Assembly: GCA_030148915.1 (NCBI GenBank)
Contig: JASBSN010000117.1
Location: 1 to 33,600, forward strand
From: Thiogranum sp.
GTDB lineage: Bacteria > Pseudomonadota > Gammaproteobacteria > DSM-19610
Length of the DNA: 33,600 bases
Direction: 5' to 3'
Within the stretch, counting starts at the first letter, position 1. The number at the start of each line of letters is the position of its first letter. Below are positions 18,567 through 26,706 of the stretch, piece by piece. A program made the position numbers and the translations under genes. The notes under the pieces are model-generated. The model saw only the letters and a program-made list of their open reading frames with translations. It was not told the origin of the DNA and made no database searches.

Positions 18567-19997
18567 CTAAACGTGCGGGGTGCCGCCGAACGGGCGCGGA
18601 TCCGCCCCGGGCAACGGTTTAAACCACTGCAAGGTTTTATGTAACTCAACGACCTTGCCGACGATGATGATTGTCGGCGGCTTGAGGGCTTCCTCCCGCA
18701 CCGTCTGTTCGAGATCCACCAGCCGGGTCACCACCACGCGTTGGTTCTGGGTGGTGCCCTGTTGGATCAGCCCAACCGGCGTGTCGGCCGGCAAGCCATG
18801 ACCGATCAGTTGCGCGGACACCACGCCGACCCCGTGCAGCCCCATGTAAAAGACAATGGTCTGGTTGGGGTGCGCGAGCGCCTTCCAGTTCAGATCGACC
18901 GTACCGTCCTGCAGATGACCGGTAGCGAACACCACCGACTGCGCATAGTCGCGGTGGGTCAGCGGAATGCCCGCGTACGTCGCGCAGCCGGAAGCCGCAG
19001 TAATCCCCGGCACCACCTGGAAGCTTACGCCGCTGTCCATCAGGGTGGCTATTTCCTCGCCGCCACGGCCAAAGATAAACGGATCGCCGCCTTTCAGACG
19101 CACCACACGCTTGCCCTCTTGGGCCAGACGTACCAGCAGTTGGTTGATGTTCTCCTGCGACAAGGCGTGGTTGTCCCGTTGTTTGCCAACATAAATACGC
19201 TCGGCATCGCGGCGCGCCAGATCGAGTATCGGCGGTGCCACCAAGCGATCGTAGACCACCACGTCGGCCATTTGCAGCAGGCGCAGAGCGCGGAACGTCA
19301 ACAGATCCGGATCGCCCGGTCCGGCACCGACCAAATAGACTTCACCCTGTGGGTGGGGGTTGTCTTCGCTGCCCGCCAGTTCGCGTTCCAGCTGTTCGCG
19401 CGCCTTGTCATCGCGCCCGGAAAACAACAATTCGGCGACCTCGCCCTGCAGGGTGTTTTCCCAGAACTGACGACGCTGCGTAACGCCGCTGAAGCGCTGC
19501 TTGACCCGCTCGCGAAAACTCTCCACCAGCCGTGCCAGGCGACCGTAGGCGGCCGGCACATAACTCTCGAGCCGGGCGCGCAACAGACGCGCCAGTACCG
19601 GCGAGTGACCGCCTGTGGATACCGCCACCTGCACCGGCGATCGGTCGATAATCGACGGTACGATAAAGGTACACAGCTCCGGTTGGTCGACCACGTTGAC
19701 CGGTATACCGGCCTGTTTTGCCAACTCCGAAACGCGGCGATTCACCGCCTGGTGGTCGGTAGCGGCGATCACCAGTGTTTTGCCTTCGATATCGCTGTCG
19801 CTAAATTCGCGCTGCAGCCAGTTCATCGCTTCGCCTTGCACCTGCCGTTGCAGCTCATCACACGCTTGCGGCGCAACCAGCAGCACGCGGGCTCCGGCAC
19901 GCTGCAACAGCCCGGCCTTGCGGGCTGCCACCCGGCCCCCGCCGACGACCAGACATTGGCAGCCGTCGAGATCGAGGAATATGGGGAAAAAGTCCAC
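18567..19997 (-). CDS. cysG: Siroheme synthase CysG (trifunctional)
   Basis: A 476-aa fusion of an N-terminal precorrin-2 dehydrogenase/ferrochelatase (NAD-binding 'CLVVGGGRVAARKAGLL'; 'LVIAATDHQAVNRRVSELA'; 'VSTGGHSPVLARLLR') and a C-terminal uroporphyrinogen-III methyltransferase ('VYLVGAGPGDPDLLTFRAL', 'YDRLVAPPILDLA', 'RLKGGDPFIFGRGGEE', 'VVPGITAASGCATYAGIPLT'). Together they convert uroporphyrinogen III to siroheme. Siroheme is the core of the DsrAB active site, so its position in a run with dsrS is meaningful. The length and both halves are normal. It lies 9 bp after grxC. Assimilatory sulfite/nitrite reductases could also use its product. Confidence 0.96.
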   Translation of the reverse strand: MDFFPIFLDLDGCQCLVVGGGRVAARKAGLLQRAGARVLLVAPQACDELQRQVQGEAMNWLQREFSDSDIEGKTLVIAATDHQAVNRRVSELAKQAGIPVNVVDQPELCTFIVPSIIDRSPVQVAVSTGGHSPVLARLLRARLESYVPAAYGRLARLVESFRERVKQRFSGVTQRRQFWENTLQGEVAELLFSGRDDKAREQLERELAGSEDNPHPQGEVYLVGAGPGDPDLLTFRALRLLQMADVVVYDRLVAPPILDLARRDAERIYVGKQRDNHALSQENINQLLVRLAQEGKRVVRLKGGDPFIFGRGGEEIATLMDSGVSFQVVPGITAASGCATYAGIPLTHRDYAQSVVFATGHLQDGTVDLNWKALAHPNQTIVFYMGLHGVGVVSAQLIGHGLPADTPVGLIQQGTTQNQRVVVTRLVDLEQTVREEALKPPTIIIVGKVVELHKTLQWFKPLPGADPRPFGGTPHV

Positions 19998-20006
19998 GAC
20001 GGCGCC

Positions 20007-20282
20007 TCAGTTTCCGGTGCTGTTGAGCAGCGGCGCCAGCAACGGGTCGAGTTCGCCGTCACGCTCCAACGCGGCGAGATCGTCATAGCCGCCGACGTGG
20101 ACATCGCCGATAAATATCTGTGGCACGGTGCGCCGAGCACTGCGCTGCTCCATTTCCTGCCACAGTTCCCTGTCGTGATCCACCGGTATTTTACGAATCT
20201 CGACACCTTTGCTGCTCAGCAGCCGGTCGGCGCTGGTGCAATATGGGCAGAAACGGGTGCAATACATTACAACTTCAGACAT
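20007..20282 (-). CDS. grxC: Glutaredoxin 3
   Basis: A 91-aa thioredoxin-fold protein with the dithiol active site 'CPYC' (about residues 12-15), 'TVPQIFIGDVHVGGYDDL' containing the cis-Pro glutathione-binding region, and the C-terminal 'LDPLLAPLL'. It reduces disulfides and glutathione mixed disulfides in the cytoplasm. AGGAAG precedes the ATG. It lies between dsrS and cysG; in a sulfur oxidiser a thiol carrier in this position could serve persulfide handling, but that is inference and GrxC is also found beside other housekeeping genes. Confidence 0.93.
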   Translation of the reverse strand: MSEVVMYCTRFCPYCTSADRLLSSKGVEIRKIPVDHDRELWQEMEQRSARRTVPQIFIGDVHVGGYDDLAALERDGELDPLLAPLLNSTGN

Positions 20283-20348
20283 AGCTTCCTAACCTGTGCA
20301 GCGCCGGGCGTGCACGCCGGCGAAACTGATAAAAGTGTGATACTACGG

Positions 20349-21485
20349 TTACAGTGCTCTACCCCGCAACTGATCAAACTGCTGCTGGAGCAGTGAAGTG
20401 ATCGGTTCGATCTTCTTGCGCATCACCGAACCGATGGCATCGGTGCGGGCGAACACCGGGTTGACCAGCGGCTCTCCGACCCACGAAAAAATCAGCATCG
20501 CGCGCACATCATTGCGGCAGCCGGGCGCGGCCGCCAGAACCTCCTGCACCGCCGTAGTGGTGGCGCAGACCGCCGGTACATCGAGCAACGTCTCGGCGTC
20601 CTCGACGAGGGTCGGCAGATCCGCCGACGGATCGGCGTGCGGACACACCGAAGAGAAATATCGTTGCAGCGATTGTAGAAACTCCACGACCACGTCCTGA
20701 TTGGTCGGTTTGCTCATCACCGTCTCGGCGGTGGCCAGAAAGGCCTGACCCTGCGCTGTCAGGCACCGGCACAATTGCACCGCAACCGGGTTACCGGCGG
20801 CCACCAGGCCTGCCAATCTCTCGATGACTTGCGCGCTATCGCCGCGGGCTTTGGCCGGCTCGGGCAACCGGTCCGCAGCGGCATCCATGAAACCGATGTA
20901 AAAAGAGTGCCTGCGTTTTGCCTGACGCCACAGTTTGTCACGCATCTCGGTCCCGATCAGCCCCGGTTGCAGCACCAGGCGCACACTCTCGATCATGGCG
21001 CGGTGCTCGGTCTCAAAGGGCAGGTACTCGATGAGGAATTCAGCCAGCACCGGCCCCATGCTGCCACGCACCACGCATTCGCGTTCCAGCATCCGTCGGG
21101 CATTATCGGCCACCGGCATGGCCCACCAGGCCCGCCGGGCGATTTCGTCGCTCAACCCGGCCGCGTGCACCACCGCCACCACCGCCTCGGGCTCACCGAG
21201 CAATAGCAATTGCTCCAGGCTGTCGTCGCGCGCCTGGCCCATGCGCGTCCAGCGACGCAGGAATACCGGGTAGCCGCCGGGCGAACCCAGGACTTGGGCG
21301 GAGAGCAGTTCGCGGACTTTTTTCAGGTACTGATCGTCGCGCCCGACAGGATTAAGGCGCACGCTGGCTTCGCCCTGAGACGACAGAGCGTGTACGGTCA
21401 TCGACGACTCATCGATACGCACCGCCTGCAGGGTATTGGCCAGCAGAACGTTCAGCCGCAGAGCGTCTTCAGCGGAGAGTTCCAT
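20349..21485 (-). CDS. dsrS: DsrS-like protein
   Basis: A 378-aa soluble protein with no signal peptide or membrane segment. The sequence ('LSAEDALRLNVLLANTLQAV', 'ELLSAQVLGSPGGYPVFLRRW', 'LEQLLLLGEPEAVVAVVHAAG', 'RRAWWAMPVADNARRMLE', 'GPVLAEFLIEYLPFE') matches my recollection of DsrS, the ~41-kDa cytoplasmic protein at the end of the Allochromatium vinosum dsr operon, which was reported to influence dsr gene expression at transcriptional and post-transcriptional levels. It has no recognised catalytic domain. Here it is not beside dsrR but heads grxC-cysG-tpm, on the opposite strand from dsrAB and about 10 kb away. The identification is from memory of the family plus context. Confidence 0.8.
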   Translation of the reverse strand: MELSAEDALRLNVLLANTLQAVRIDESSMTVHALSSQGEASVRLNPVGRDDQYLKKVRELLSAQVLGSPGGYPVFLRRWTRMGQARDDSLEQLLLLGEPEAVVAVVHAAGLSDEIARRAWWAMPVADNARRMLERECVVRGSMGPVLAEFLIEYLPFETEHRAMIESVRLVLQPGLIGTEMRDKLWRQAKRRHSFYIGFMDAAADRLPEPAKARGDSAQVIERLAGLVAAGNPVAVQLCRCLTAQGQAFLATAETVMSKPTNQDVVVEFLQSLQRYFSSVCPHADPSADLPTLVEDAETLLDVPAVCATTTAVQEVLAAAPGCRNDVRAMLIFSWVGEPLVNPVFARTDAIGSVMRKKIEPITSLLQQQFDQLRGRAL

Positions 21486-21578
21486 GGACCCCGACTACGG
21501 TAATGACTTTTATGCGCGCACGCGGGGCCGGTTGCGCACGCCTGCACAGCGGTAGCCGCACAGACGCCCGCCAGCGTC

Positions 21579-22016
21579 TCAACGTTCGAAGCCGGCAGCG
21601 CGATACAGCTCGTTGGCCTTGTCGATATTCTGCTCGACGCCCTTGCCTTCCTCATACATCATCGCCAGCGTGGTCAGCGAGCCCACCAGCCCCTGATCGG
21701 CGGCTTTCTGGAACCATTCGACCGCCTTGGCCGGATCTTTTTCCACACACTCGCCTTCCAGGTACATGAAACCCAGACCGTGCTGGGCCACCGGATAGCC
21801 GCTCTCGGCCGCGGCGCTCATCCAGCGTACCGCCAGACCATCATGCTGGGCCACGCCCAGACCGTTCTGATACATGATCGCCAGACGGTGTTGCGCCTCG
21901 GCGTTACCGCCATCGGCGAACGGTGACAGCAGTTGTGCGGCGCGGGAAAAATGCTTGGCCTCGAATGCCGCCATGCCGCTGGCGAAATCGACCTCATCGT
22001 TGCTCGTATCCGACAT
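21579..22016 (-). CDS. Sel1-repeat protein
   Basis: A 145-aa protein made mostly of Sel1-like (SLR) repeats, an alpha-helical TPR relative used for protein-protein contact: 'AEAQHRLAIMYQNGLGVAQH', 'PVAQHGLGFMYLEGECVEKD', 'VGSLTTLAMMYEEGKGVEQN', at ~36-residue spacing. There is no signal peptide, so it is probably cytoplasmic. The ATG at 22016 is preceded by GGAG at about 8 bases; the ATG 18 bp upstream lacks this. It lies 93 bp upstream of dsrS on the same strand and may lead that operon. Partner unknown. Confidence 0.82.
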   Translation of the reverse strand: MSDTSNDEVDFASGMAAFEAKHFSRAAQLLSPFADGGNAEAQHRLAIMYQNGLGVAQHDGLAVRWMSAAAESGYPVAQHGLGFMYLEGECVEKDPAKAVEWFQKAADQGLVGSLTTLAMMYEEGKGVEQNIDKANELYRAAGFER

Positions 22017-22171
22017 GCGTTTCTCCCCATGCAAAACGCTTAGTATATTAGAGATCTTCTTCCCCTACCAAATTGCTCGGGTATAGTCGCTGGCGCGCGC
22101 GCTGACAATACCCATAAAATAAATACCGTATTATCTCGCTCGGGATATATAGAGAAATCCTGATATACCTG

Positions 22172-22177
22172 TATACT
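22172..22177 (+). promoter_or_regulatory. Candidate -10 element upstream of the 63-aa gene
   Basis: TATACT preceded by TG lies 52 bp before the start codon at 22230, in an AT-rich 213-bp region between divergent genes. No convincing -35 hexamer is visible at 16-18 bp, so it is a tentative assignment. Confidence 0.35.
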
Positions 22178-22229
22178 TGCGCGCCATTCGCCCCCACCTA
22201 TCCAAAAACCTGTCGAAGGAGATCGCAAC

Positions 22230-22421
22230 ATGGATCAAACTTATTACGACTTTACCACCAAGATGGAAAAAGAAGAGGTCAACGCCGATTACATACAAGG
22301 CTGGCAGAGCGGCTACCTTCTCAACCCGCCGCGTGAAGAGCAACACTCGACCGAGGCCTATACAGCCGGTTACGAAGACGGCAAGGCGCGCAACACCGAC
22401 AATTTTTCCAATTGGAAGTGA
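22230..22421 (+). CDS. Small acidic protein of unknown function
   Basis: A 63-aa soluble protein rich in Tyr, Glu and Asp, with two similar 'Y-x-GW/GY' segments ('ADYIQGWQSGYLLNPP' and 'EAYTAGYEDGKARNTD'), the kind of internal duplication seen in small ribosome- or RNA-associated proteins, though I do not recognise the family. It has an excellent AAGGAG ribosome-binding site and is followed after 22 bp by a strong intrinsic terminator, so it is a free-standing, probably well expressed monocistronic gene. It runs opposite to the genes on both sides. Confidence 0.78.
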   Translation: MDQTYYDFTTKMEKEEVNADYIQGWQSGYLLNPPREEQHSTEAYTAGYEDGKARNTDNFSNWK

Positions 22422-22443
22422 CGCGGTAATCAGTCAATAAAAG

Positions 22444-22468
22444 ACGGGCCGGCAGGCCCGTTTTTTTT
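22444..22468 (+). terminator. Intrinsic terminator after the 63-aa gene
   Basis: ACGGGCC (22444-22450) pairs perfectly with GGCCCGT (22455-22461) around a GGCA loop, followed by an unbroken run of eight T (22461-22468). On the minus strand the stem is followed by CTTTTATT, so it may also terminate the convergent ATPase transcript ending at 22525. Confidence 0.9.
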
Positions 22469-22524
22469 CTGTAGCCAGCCTCGCCTCTAACCGCGGCGGC
22501 GAAACCGCATGCCCGAAGCCCCTT

Positions 22525-23868
22525 TTATAACCGGGGCGGTAACGGCGCCGCAGCCGCCGGTGACGCCGCCCGTGCATCGCCCTGCGCTGCGTCGGCCGAG
22601 GTTTCCGCCGGCGCTGATGGGGCTGGCGATGGCCTCGTTGTCGAGTGTCCTGAACCCAGCAACGCCCGCCCCGCAGCCAGGGTGGCGGCGGTGAGTTGCC
22701 CGGCGCTTCCACCCACCGGCTGCAACCACCGGTCGTACCCCATCCAACCCGCCGCGCCGAGCGCGACAACCACAACGACCGCCAGCGCCGCCGGCCGCCT
22801 GCGCAGGCGTTCGCGGCGCCGGCGCGGCGCGGGGTGGTCGCTGGCGAACAACAACTGGTGGTGGGTGATCTGACGCAACGCGGAGATTGTCTCGCTATCA
22901 GGGCCGGAGCCCGCCCCGGTATCGGCTTCGCGCTGTGCGCCCCGGGTATCCGGTATCGGCTCCCCGGTTTGTGTGGGGGCGCCTATGGCCTGCAGATGTT
23001 CAGCGCGATCAGCGCTCGCCGGAACCTCTGGCTGCGCGCCCGCCGGCGTGACGAGGCTCGCACCCAGGCTGAGCTGTCGGTCCGCCGCCACCCGCGCCAC
23101 CAGGTCTGCATCAATCCGCGTCCGCTGTTCGGCGTAGCCGTAGACCAGGGACAGATCGCACAGCCGATTGATCAGTCTGGGCACACCCTGAGTATAGGCG
23201 GCGACGGTGCGACAGGCGCCCGGGGTGAACAGATCCGCCGTGCCGCCGGCGTGGCGCAACCGATGAGCGATGTAGGCGACGGTTTGCGTCTCGGTGAGCG
23301 CCTGCAGATGATAGTCCAGAGCGATGCGTTGGGCTAACTGGCGCAGACCGGGGTCGCGCAGTTTGTCGCGCAGCTGGGGCTGTCCAACGAGCACTACCTG
23401 CAGGACAAAATCCTTGTCCGAATTGATTTCGCAGAGCATACGCAGCTCTTCGAGCGCGGCGAGCGTCAGGTGTTGCGCCTCGTCGACAATCAGCAGGGTG
23501 CGCCGGTTGCGGGCGTATTGGTCGATAATAAAGTCGATAAACGTTTTGTGCAGCGTCAGCTTGTCGCTACCGCCAACAGGCAGGCCATAAGCGCCAGCCA
23601 CCCACTGCAGCAGTTCGCCGAATGACGGATGGGTATTGGATACCAGGCCGACGCAGATGCCGGCGTCGAGACGGTTGAGCAGTGCGCGGATCAGGGTCGT
23701 TTTACCGGCGCCGATTTCGCCACTGAGGACGCACCAACCGTGGCGGTTGAACAGCGCCGATTCGAGTGTATCCAGCGCCGCCTGGTGCCCGGTGCTGTGG
23801 AACAGAAAATCCGCGTCCGGCAACAGGCTGAACGGGCGTTCACCGAAGCCGTAAAACTGTTCGTACAT
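22525..23868 (-). CDS. ExeA/GspA-type AAA ATPase
   Basis: A 447-aa protein starting 'MYEQFYGFGERPFSLLPD', the classic N-terminus of ExeA-family ATPases. Walker A is 'GEIGAGKT' at about residues 50-57; Walker B is 'LLIVDEAQH'; sensor-type 'VVLVGQPQLRDKLRD' and 'YTQGVPRLINRLCDLSLV' follow. After an unstructured linker comes a basic patch ('RRRRERLRRR'), one membrane helix ('ALAVVVVVALGAAGWMG') and a short Ala/Pro-rich periplasmic tail. Relatives help assemble type II secretin or act in exopolysaccharide systems. No GspB-like, secretin or exosortase gene is present here, and no peptidoglycan-binding domain is seen in the tail. Its ATG shares one base with the upstream stop (TGATG). Confidence 0.88.
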   Translation of the reverse strand: MYEQFYGFGERPFSLLPDADFLFHSTGHQAALDTLESALFNRHGWCVLSGEIGAGKTTLIRALLNRLDAGICVGLVSNTHPSFGELLQWVAGAYGLPVGGSDKLTLHKTFIDFIIDQYARNRRTLLIVDEAQHLTLAALEELRMLCEINSDKDFVLQVVLVGQPQLRDKLRDPGLRQLAQRIALDYHLQALTETQTVAYIAHRLRHAGGTADLFTPGACRTVAAYTQGVPRLINRLCDLSLVYGYAEQRTRIDADLVARVAADRQLSLGASLVTPAGAQPEVPASADRAEHLQAIGAPTQTGEPIPDTRGAQREADTGAGSGPDSETISALRQITHHQLLFASDHPAPRRRRERLRRRPAALAVVVVVALGAAGWMGYDRWLQPVGGSAGQLTAATLAAGRALLGSGHSTTRPSPAPSAPAETSADAAQGDARAASPAAAAPLPPRL

Positions 23869-24464
23869 CAGGAAGTCTGCGCGACCTCAGCTCCGCCTGC
23901 TCCGCGCCCCTCGGCCCCATCGAATAAGTTATCGAGACCTTTGTGCAACGTTTTCAGCATCTCCGGCACTTCGATTTCCATCACCTGGTCGCTGATCCAC
24001 TTGCGGTCACGCGGTCCCATGCTGTTGGTGATGCACTCTCCCAGATACCGTTTGAAAGCGTAACCGGGAGCATCCCCCTCAAAACGAAACTCGGCGTAAT
24101 CGGCCATACGGGTATTGAGCAAGTCGATGAACGGTTGCCGGAAGTCCTGCCCCCTGCCCTCGGCGTCCACGCGATTGTCGTGATAGGTGTCGGCGATCTT
24201 CAACGCCAGCGCGACAATAAAGCGCTGGCGTTGCTCGTCGTCCATGCTCGGGTGTACCAGACGGTCGGTGACGTGGACGAGAAAGGCGCAGAGTTCCTGC
24301 AGCACCTCCAGGCGCTGCAATTGCGTGTCAGTCTGGAACCCTTCGTTTTCAAGGTTGAGCAGCGCCTGACCGGCGATACGCCATTCGATGAACGCCAGCA
24401 CGCCGGCGATTTCCTCCGCGGAGCGCTCCTTTTTCTTGTCATTCCAGTGGCTTCTGATACGCAC
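23868..24464 (-). CDS. Unknown protein, translationally coupled to the ExeA-type ATPase
   Basis: A 198-aa protein, predicted soluble and largely helical ('EEIAGVLAFIEWRIAGQAL', 'RLEVLQELCAFLVHVTDRLV', 'FIVALALKIADTYHDNRVD'). It has a middle section 'FIDLLNTRMADYAEFRFEG' and 'AFKRYLGECITNSMGPRDRKW' and an acidic Gly-rich tail. Not recognised. The stop TGA overlaps the next ATG, so it is made together with the ATPase. It may be an ATPase regulator or substrate, but nothing in the sequence proves it. It diverges from the 356-aa gene. Confidence 0.78.
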   Translation of the reverse strand: MRIRSHWNDKKKERSAEEIAGVLAFIEWRIAGQALLNLENEGFQTDTQLQRLEVLQELCAFLVHVTDRLVHPSMDDEQRQRFIVALALKIADTYHDNRVDAEGRGQDFRQPFIDLLNTRMADYAEFRFEGDAPGYAFKRYLGECITNSMGPRDRKWISDQVMEIEVPEMLKTLHKGLDNLFDGAEGRGAGGAEVAQTS

Positions 24465-24509
24465 AATACACCCGGCTCTCGACTTGCTGCTGGCACACGA
24501 GAATACATC

Positions 24510-24519
24510 ATGCTAGCAT
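24510..24519. promoter_or_regulatory. Palindrome in a divergent promoter region
   Basis: ATGCTAGCAT is a perfect 10-bp palindrome midway between two divergent start codons (24464 and 24553). It could be an operator serving both genes, but palindromes of this length also occur by chance. Confidence 0.3.
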
Positions 24520-24552
24520 AAAATTCCATACTGATTCACTCAGGTATAGGCC

Positions 24553-25623
24553 TTGGAACAACAGCCCGACAGAGCGTCTGCGCCGCCCCACCTGCACCCG
24601 CTGCAAACCAGTGTGCAGCGCAACTGCCATATTTCCGATGCCCGCTTCGCCAGTGATTTCACCATGTGCGTTTACCTGTTGAAGATGCGTGAATACTTTC
24701 GCTGGGAGCACGGTTACGGCTACACCGACAACCTGGTCCACGCCGAGGTCGGCGACTGGCTGACGCAGCGTGAACATCTCTGGGAAACGCTTGAAGAGCA
24801 GCCCTTTGTGCCCCTGGAAATCGACGCCAAGGTCTATGACCCCTTCGATACCGATGCCATCAACCAAGCCCTGGAAGCGCACGGCCTGGTCTACAGCGCC
24901 GGTTACGGCGCCAAGGCCAAGCCGCATTTTTATCTGGCGCGCCTGGAGCGGCGTATTCAGCACGAGGGATTCCGTATTCATGTCTCGGCCGAGGAATACG
25001 CCCGCGATCTGTCCGCGCCGCCGGCGATGTCGCAAAACGGTCAGATTTTTATCCGCCGCGAATCACTGCGCCGCATGCTCTGGGAACGTCTCGAGGAATG
25101 GCGCTGGAACCGACTCGACAACGCCATGGGCCGCGCGTTGCAGTGCTATGACTTCGAACACGACCTGGATGGCGCTCTGGAGGCCATGACCGACACCGAA
25201 ATCCGCACCCTGATGCTGCACGAAATCGGTGAAGTTCAGGCCGGCGCAGAACTGGGCGAGTGCTGGCGGGAGATGATCGACTCGTTTCCCCGCTCGCGCC
25301 TGGAGCTGATGGCGCGCGCCGTGCGCGACCACCTGGCCGATGCGCTCTCCACCTTGCCGACGCTGCTGCGAGACCAACAGCGCCCTTCGCTGCATTTTTA
25401 TTTCGCCAATTTGTCGGGCATCCGCAAACAAATCTACCCGGCGCTCTTCAAAGCCTACCAGCACTGGGTGGAAAGCGACGACAGCAGCCCTCTCGAGGCG
25501 CAGATTGCCTGTGGACGCGACCACTGGCTGCAGGTTGCCCGCGACCTTCTCCAACTGCATGAAAGCCGTGTCAAGGACGCCTGGCGTAATATGGAATCCC
25601 TGATCGAAGAAAAGCAGCTCTAA
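24553..25623 (+). CDS. Conserved-looking 356-aa protein of unknown function
   Basis: A soluble protein without signal peptide. Early on it has 'LQTSVQRNCHISDARFASDF' and 'MCVYLLKMREYFRWEHGY', then 'PFVPLEIDAKVYDPFDTDAI', 'HFYLARLERRIQHEGFRIHV', 'RESLRRMLWERLEEWRW' and 'LMLHEIGEVQAGAELG'. The 'LHEIGE' segment with His and Glu, plus the early Cys/His residues, could bind metal (inference). I have a weak recollection of a family named after Sfum_1244 with this look, but cannot verify it. The start is a TTG at 24553 with a weak AGG upstream; the nearest in-frame ATG would remove the first conserved-looking block. Confidence 0.75.
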   Translation: MEQQPDRASAPPHLHPLQTSVQRNCHISDARFASDFTMCVYLLKMREYFRWEHGYGYTDNLVHAEVGDWLTQREHLWETLEEQPFVPLEIDAKVYDPFDTDAINQALEAHGLVYSAGYGAKAKPHFYLARLERRIQHEGFRIHVSAEEYARDLSAPPAMSQNGQIFIRRESLRRMLWERLEEWRWNRLDNAMGRALQCYDFEHDLDGALEAMTDTEIRTLMLHEIGEVQAGAELGECWREMIDSFPRSRLELMARAVRDHLADALSTLPTLLRDQQRPSLHFYFANLSGIRKQIYPALFKAYQHWVESDDSSPLEAQIACGRDHWLQVARDLLQLHESRVKDAWRNMESLIEEKQL

Positions 25624-25652
25624 CAGGCCAAGCCATTAGCGGACCCAAACCC

Positions 25653-26258
25653 ATGCCACGGAACAAGCGCGAGACACCCCTGCGAACCCTTGTCGAGGTC
25701 AGACCCGACACGTTTATTTTCGAGCAGCGCAACGCGCTGGCGGACGAGCTCTGCCAACTGGCCATCGAACGCTTTGAGCAGGCCGGAGACGAGCAATACG
25801 CGGGGCGTATCGGCCAGATGGCCGCCACGGATCGCAGCCTGAAAAAAACCACCGACCTGGTAGTCAGCGGAAAACCGCAGTGGAAGGATATCGATCAGGC
25901 CCTGTTTCGCTCCTTGGGTCGGGCGATTCTGGAGTTCCGCGAAACTTTCCCCTACTTCAAAGGGCCGTTCAAGGACATGGGCTACGGGCTGCAGCGCTAT
26001 CTGCCCGGTGAACACTATCATTGGCACATCGACGGCGGCAGTCACGATTTCAGCCAGCGTCAGCTGGTGGCGATCTGGTATCTCAACGATGTTCCCGGAC
26101 CCGGTGGTGAAACCGAATTTCGCACTCAGAATGTCCGCATTCAACCCGAGCGCGGCAAGCTGCTGCTGTTCCCTCCGTTCTGGACCCACGAACACCGCGC
26201 GGTGACCCTGCAAAAGGGCGTCAAATATATCGCCACCACCTGGGTTGTATTCGCCTGA
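25653..26258 (+). CDS. 2-oxoglutarate/Fe(II) oxygenase, prolyl 4-hydroxylase-like
   Basis: A 201-aa double-stranded beta-helix dioxygenase. The iron ligands are visible as His125-x-Asp127 in 'HYHWHIDGG' and a distal His (179 or 181) in 'FWTHEHRAV'; Lys191 in 'GVKYIATTW' takes the 2-oxoglutarate-binding position usual for P4H-type enzymes. 'YLNDVPGPGGETEF' and 'RGKLLLFPP' complete the fold signature. Such enzymes hydroxylate proteins or small molecules; the substrate is unknown. The next gene, a GNAT acetyltransferase, starts inside its stop codon (TGATG), so both are probably made together, and the 356-aa gene lies 29 bp upstream. Confidence 0.88.
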   Translation: MPRNKRETPLRTLVEVRPDTFIFEQRNALADELCQLAIERFEQAGDEQYAGRIGQMAATDRSLKKTTDLVVSGKPQWKDIDQALFRSLGRAILEFRETFPYFKGPFKDMGYGLQRYLPGEHYHWHIDGGSHDFSQRQLVAIWYLNDVPGPGGETEFRTQNVRIQPERGKLLLFPPFWTHEHRAVTLQKGVKYIATTWVVFA

Positions 26259-26704
26259 TGATCACGCCCGGCGAAGCCCATGAGCCGCGCGGCGCGCAGG
26301 AATGGCAGCGCTATTACGCGCTGCGCTGGCAGATTTTGCGCGCCCCCTGGCAGATCGCCGGGCCGCAACGGGAGAGCGACGACGATAGCAGTACCCACCG
26401 TATGCTGAGCGCACCGGGCGGTGCCGCGCTCGCGGTCGGACGCCTGCACCGGGTGAACGAAGACACCGGGCAGATCCGCTTCATGGCCGTGGCGGCAGGC
26501 GAACAGCGCAAGGGCTACGGCACGCTGCTGTTACACTCACTGGAAACGGCGGCGCGGGAGCTTGGCTTGCATTGGCTGATGCTGCAGGCGCGGGAGCAGG
26601 CCGTACCCTTTTATCAACGACACGGCTATGAAGTGAGGGAAAAAACGTTCCTGTTGTTCGACGAAATTCAGCACTATCTGATGCGCAAACAACTGCGGCG
26701 CTGA
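26258..26704 (+). CDS. GNAT-family N-acetyltransferase
   Basis: A 148-aa protein with the GNAT fold: 'RYYALRWQILRAPW' at the N-terminus, 'ALAVGRLHRVNEDTGQIRFMAV', the acetyl-CoA loop 'EQRKGYGTLLLHSLE', and 'AREQAVPFYQRHGYEV' near the end. It resembles the ElaA/PhnO-type small acetyltransferases. The substrate is not predictable. It is coupled to the upstream oxygenase by a one-base start/stop overlap, which suggests linked modification of a common target (inference). Confidence 0.88.
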   Translation: MITPGEAHEPRGAQEWQRYYALRWQILRAPWQIAGPQRESDDDSSTHRMLSAPGGAALAVGRLHRVNEDTGQIRFMAVAAGEQRKGYGTLLLHSLETAARELGLHWLMLQAREQAVPFYQRHGYEVREKTFLLFDEIQHYLMRKQLRR

Positions 26705-26706
26705 GC

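Noticed and set aside
18741-20396. Long plus-strand open frame opposite cysG and grxC
   Set aside because: Its translation has no recognisable domain and is antisense to clear cysG and grxC genes; long antisense frames are common in GC-rich DNA.
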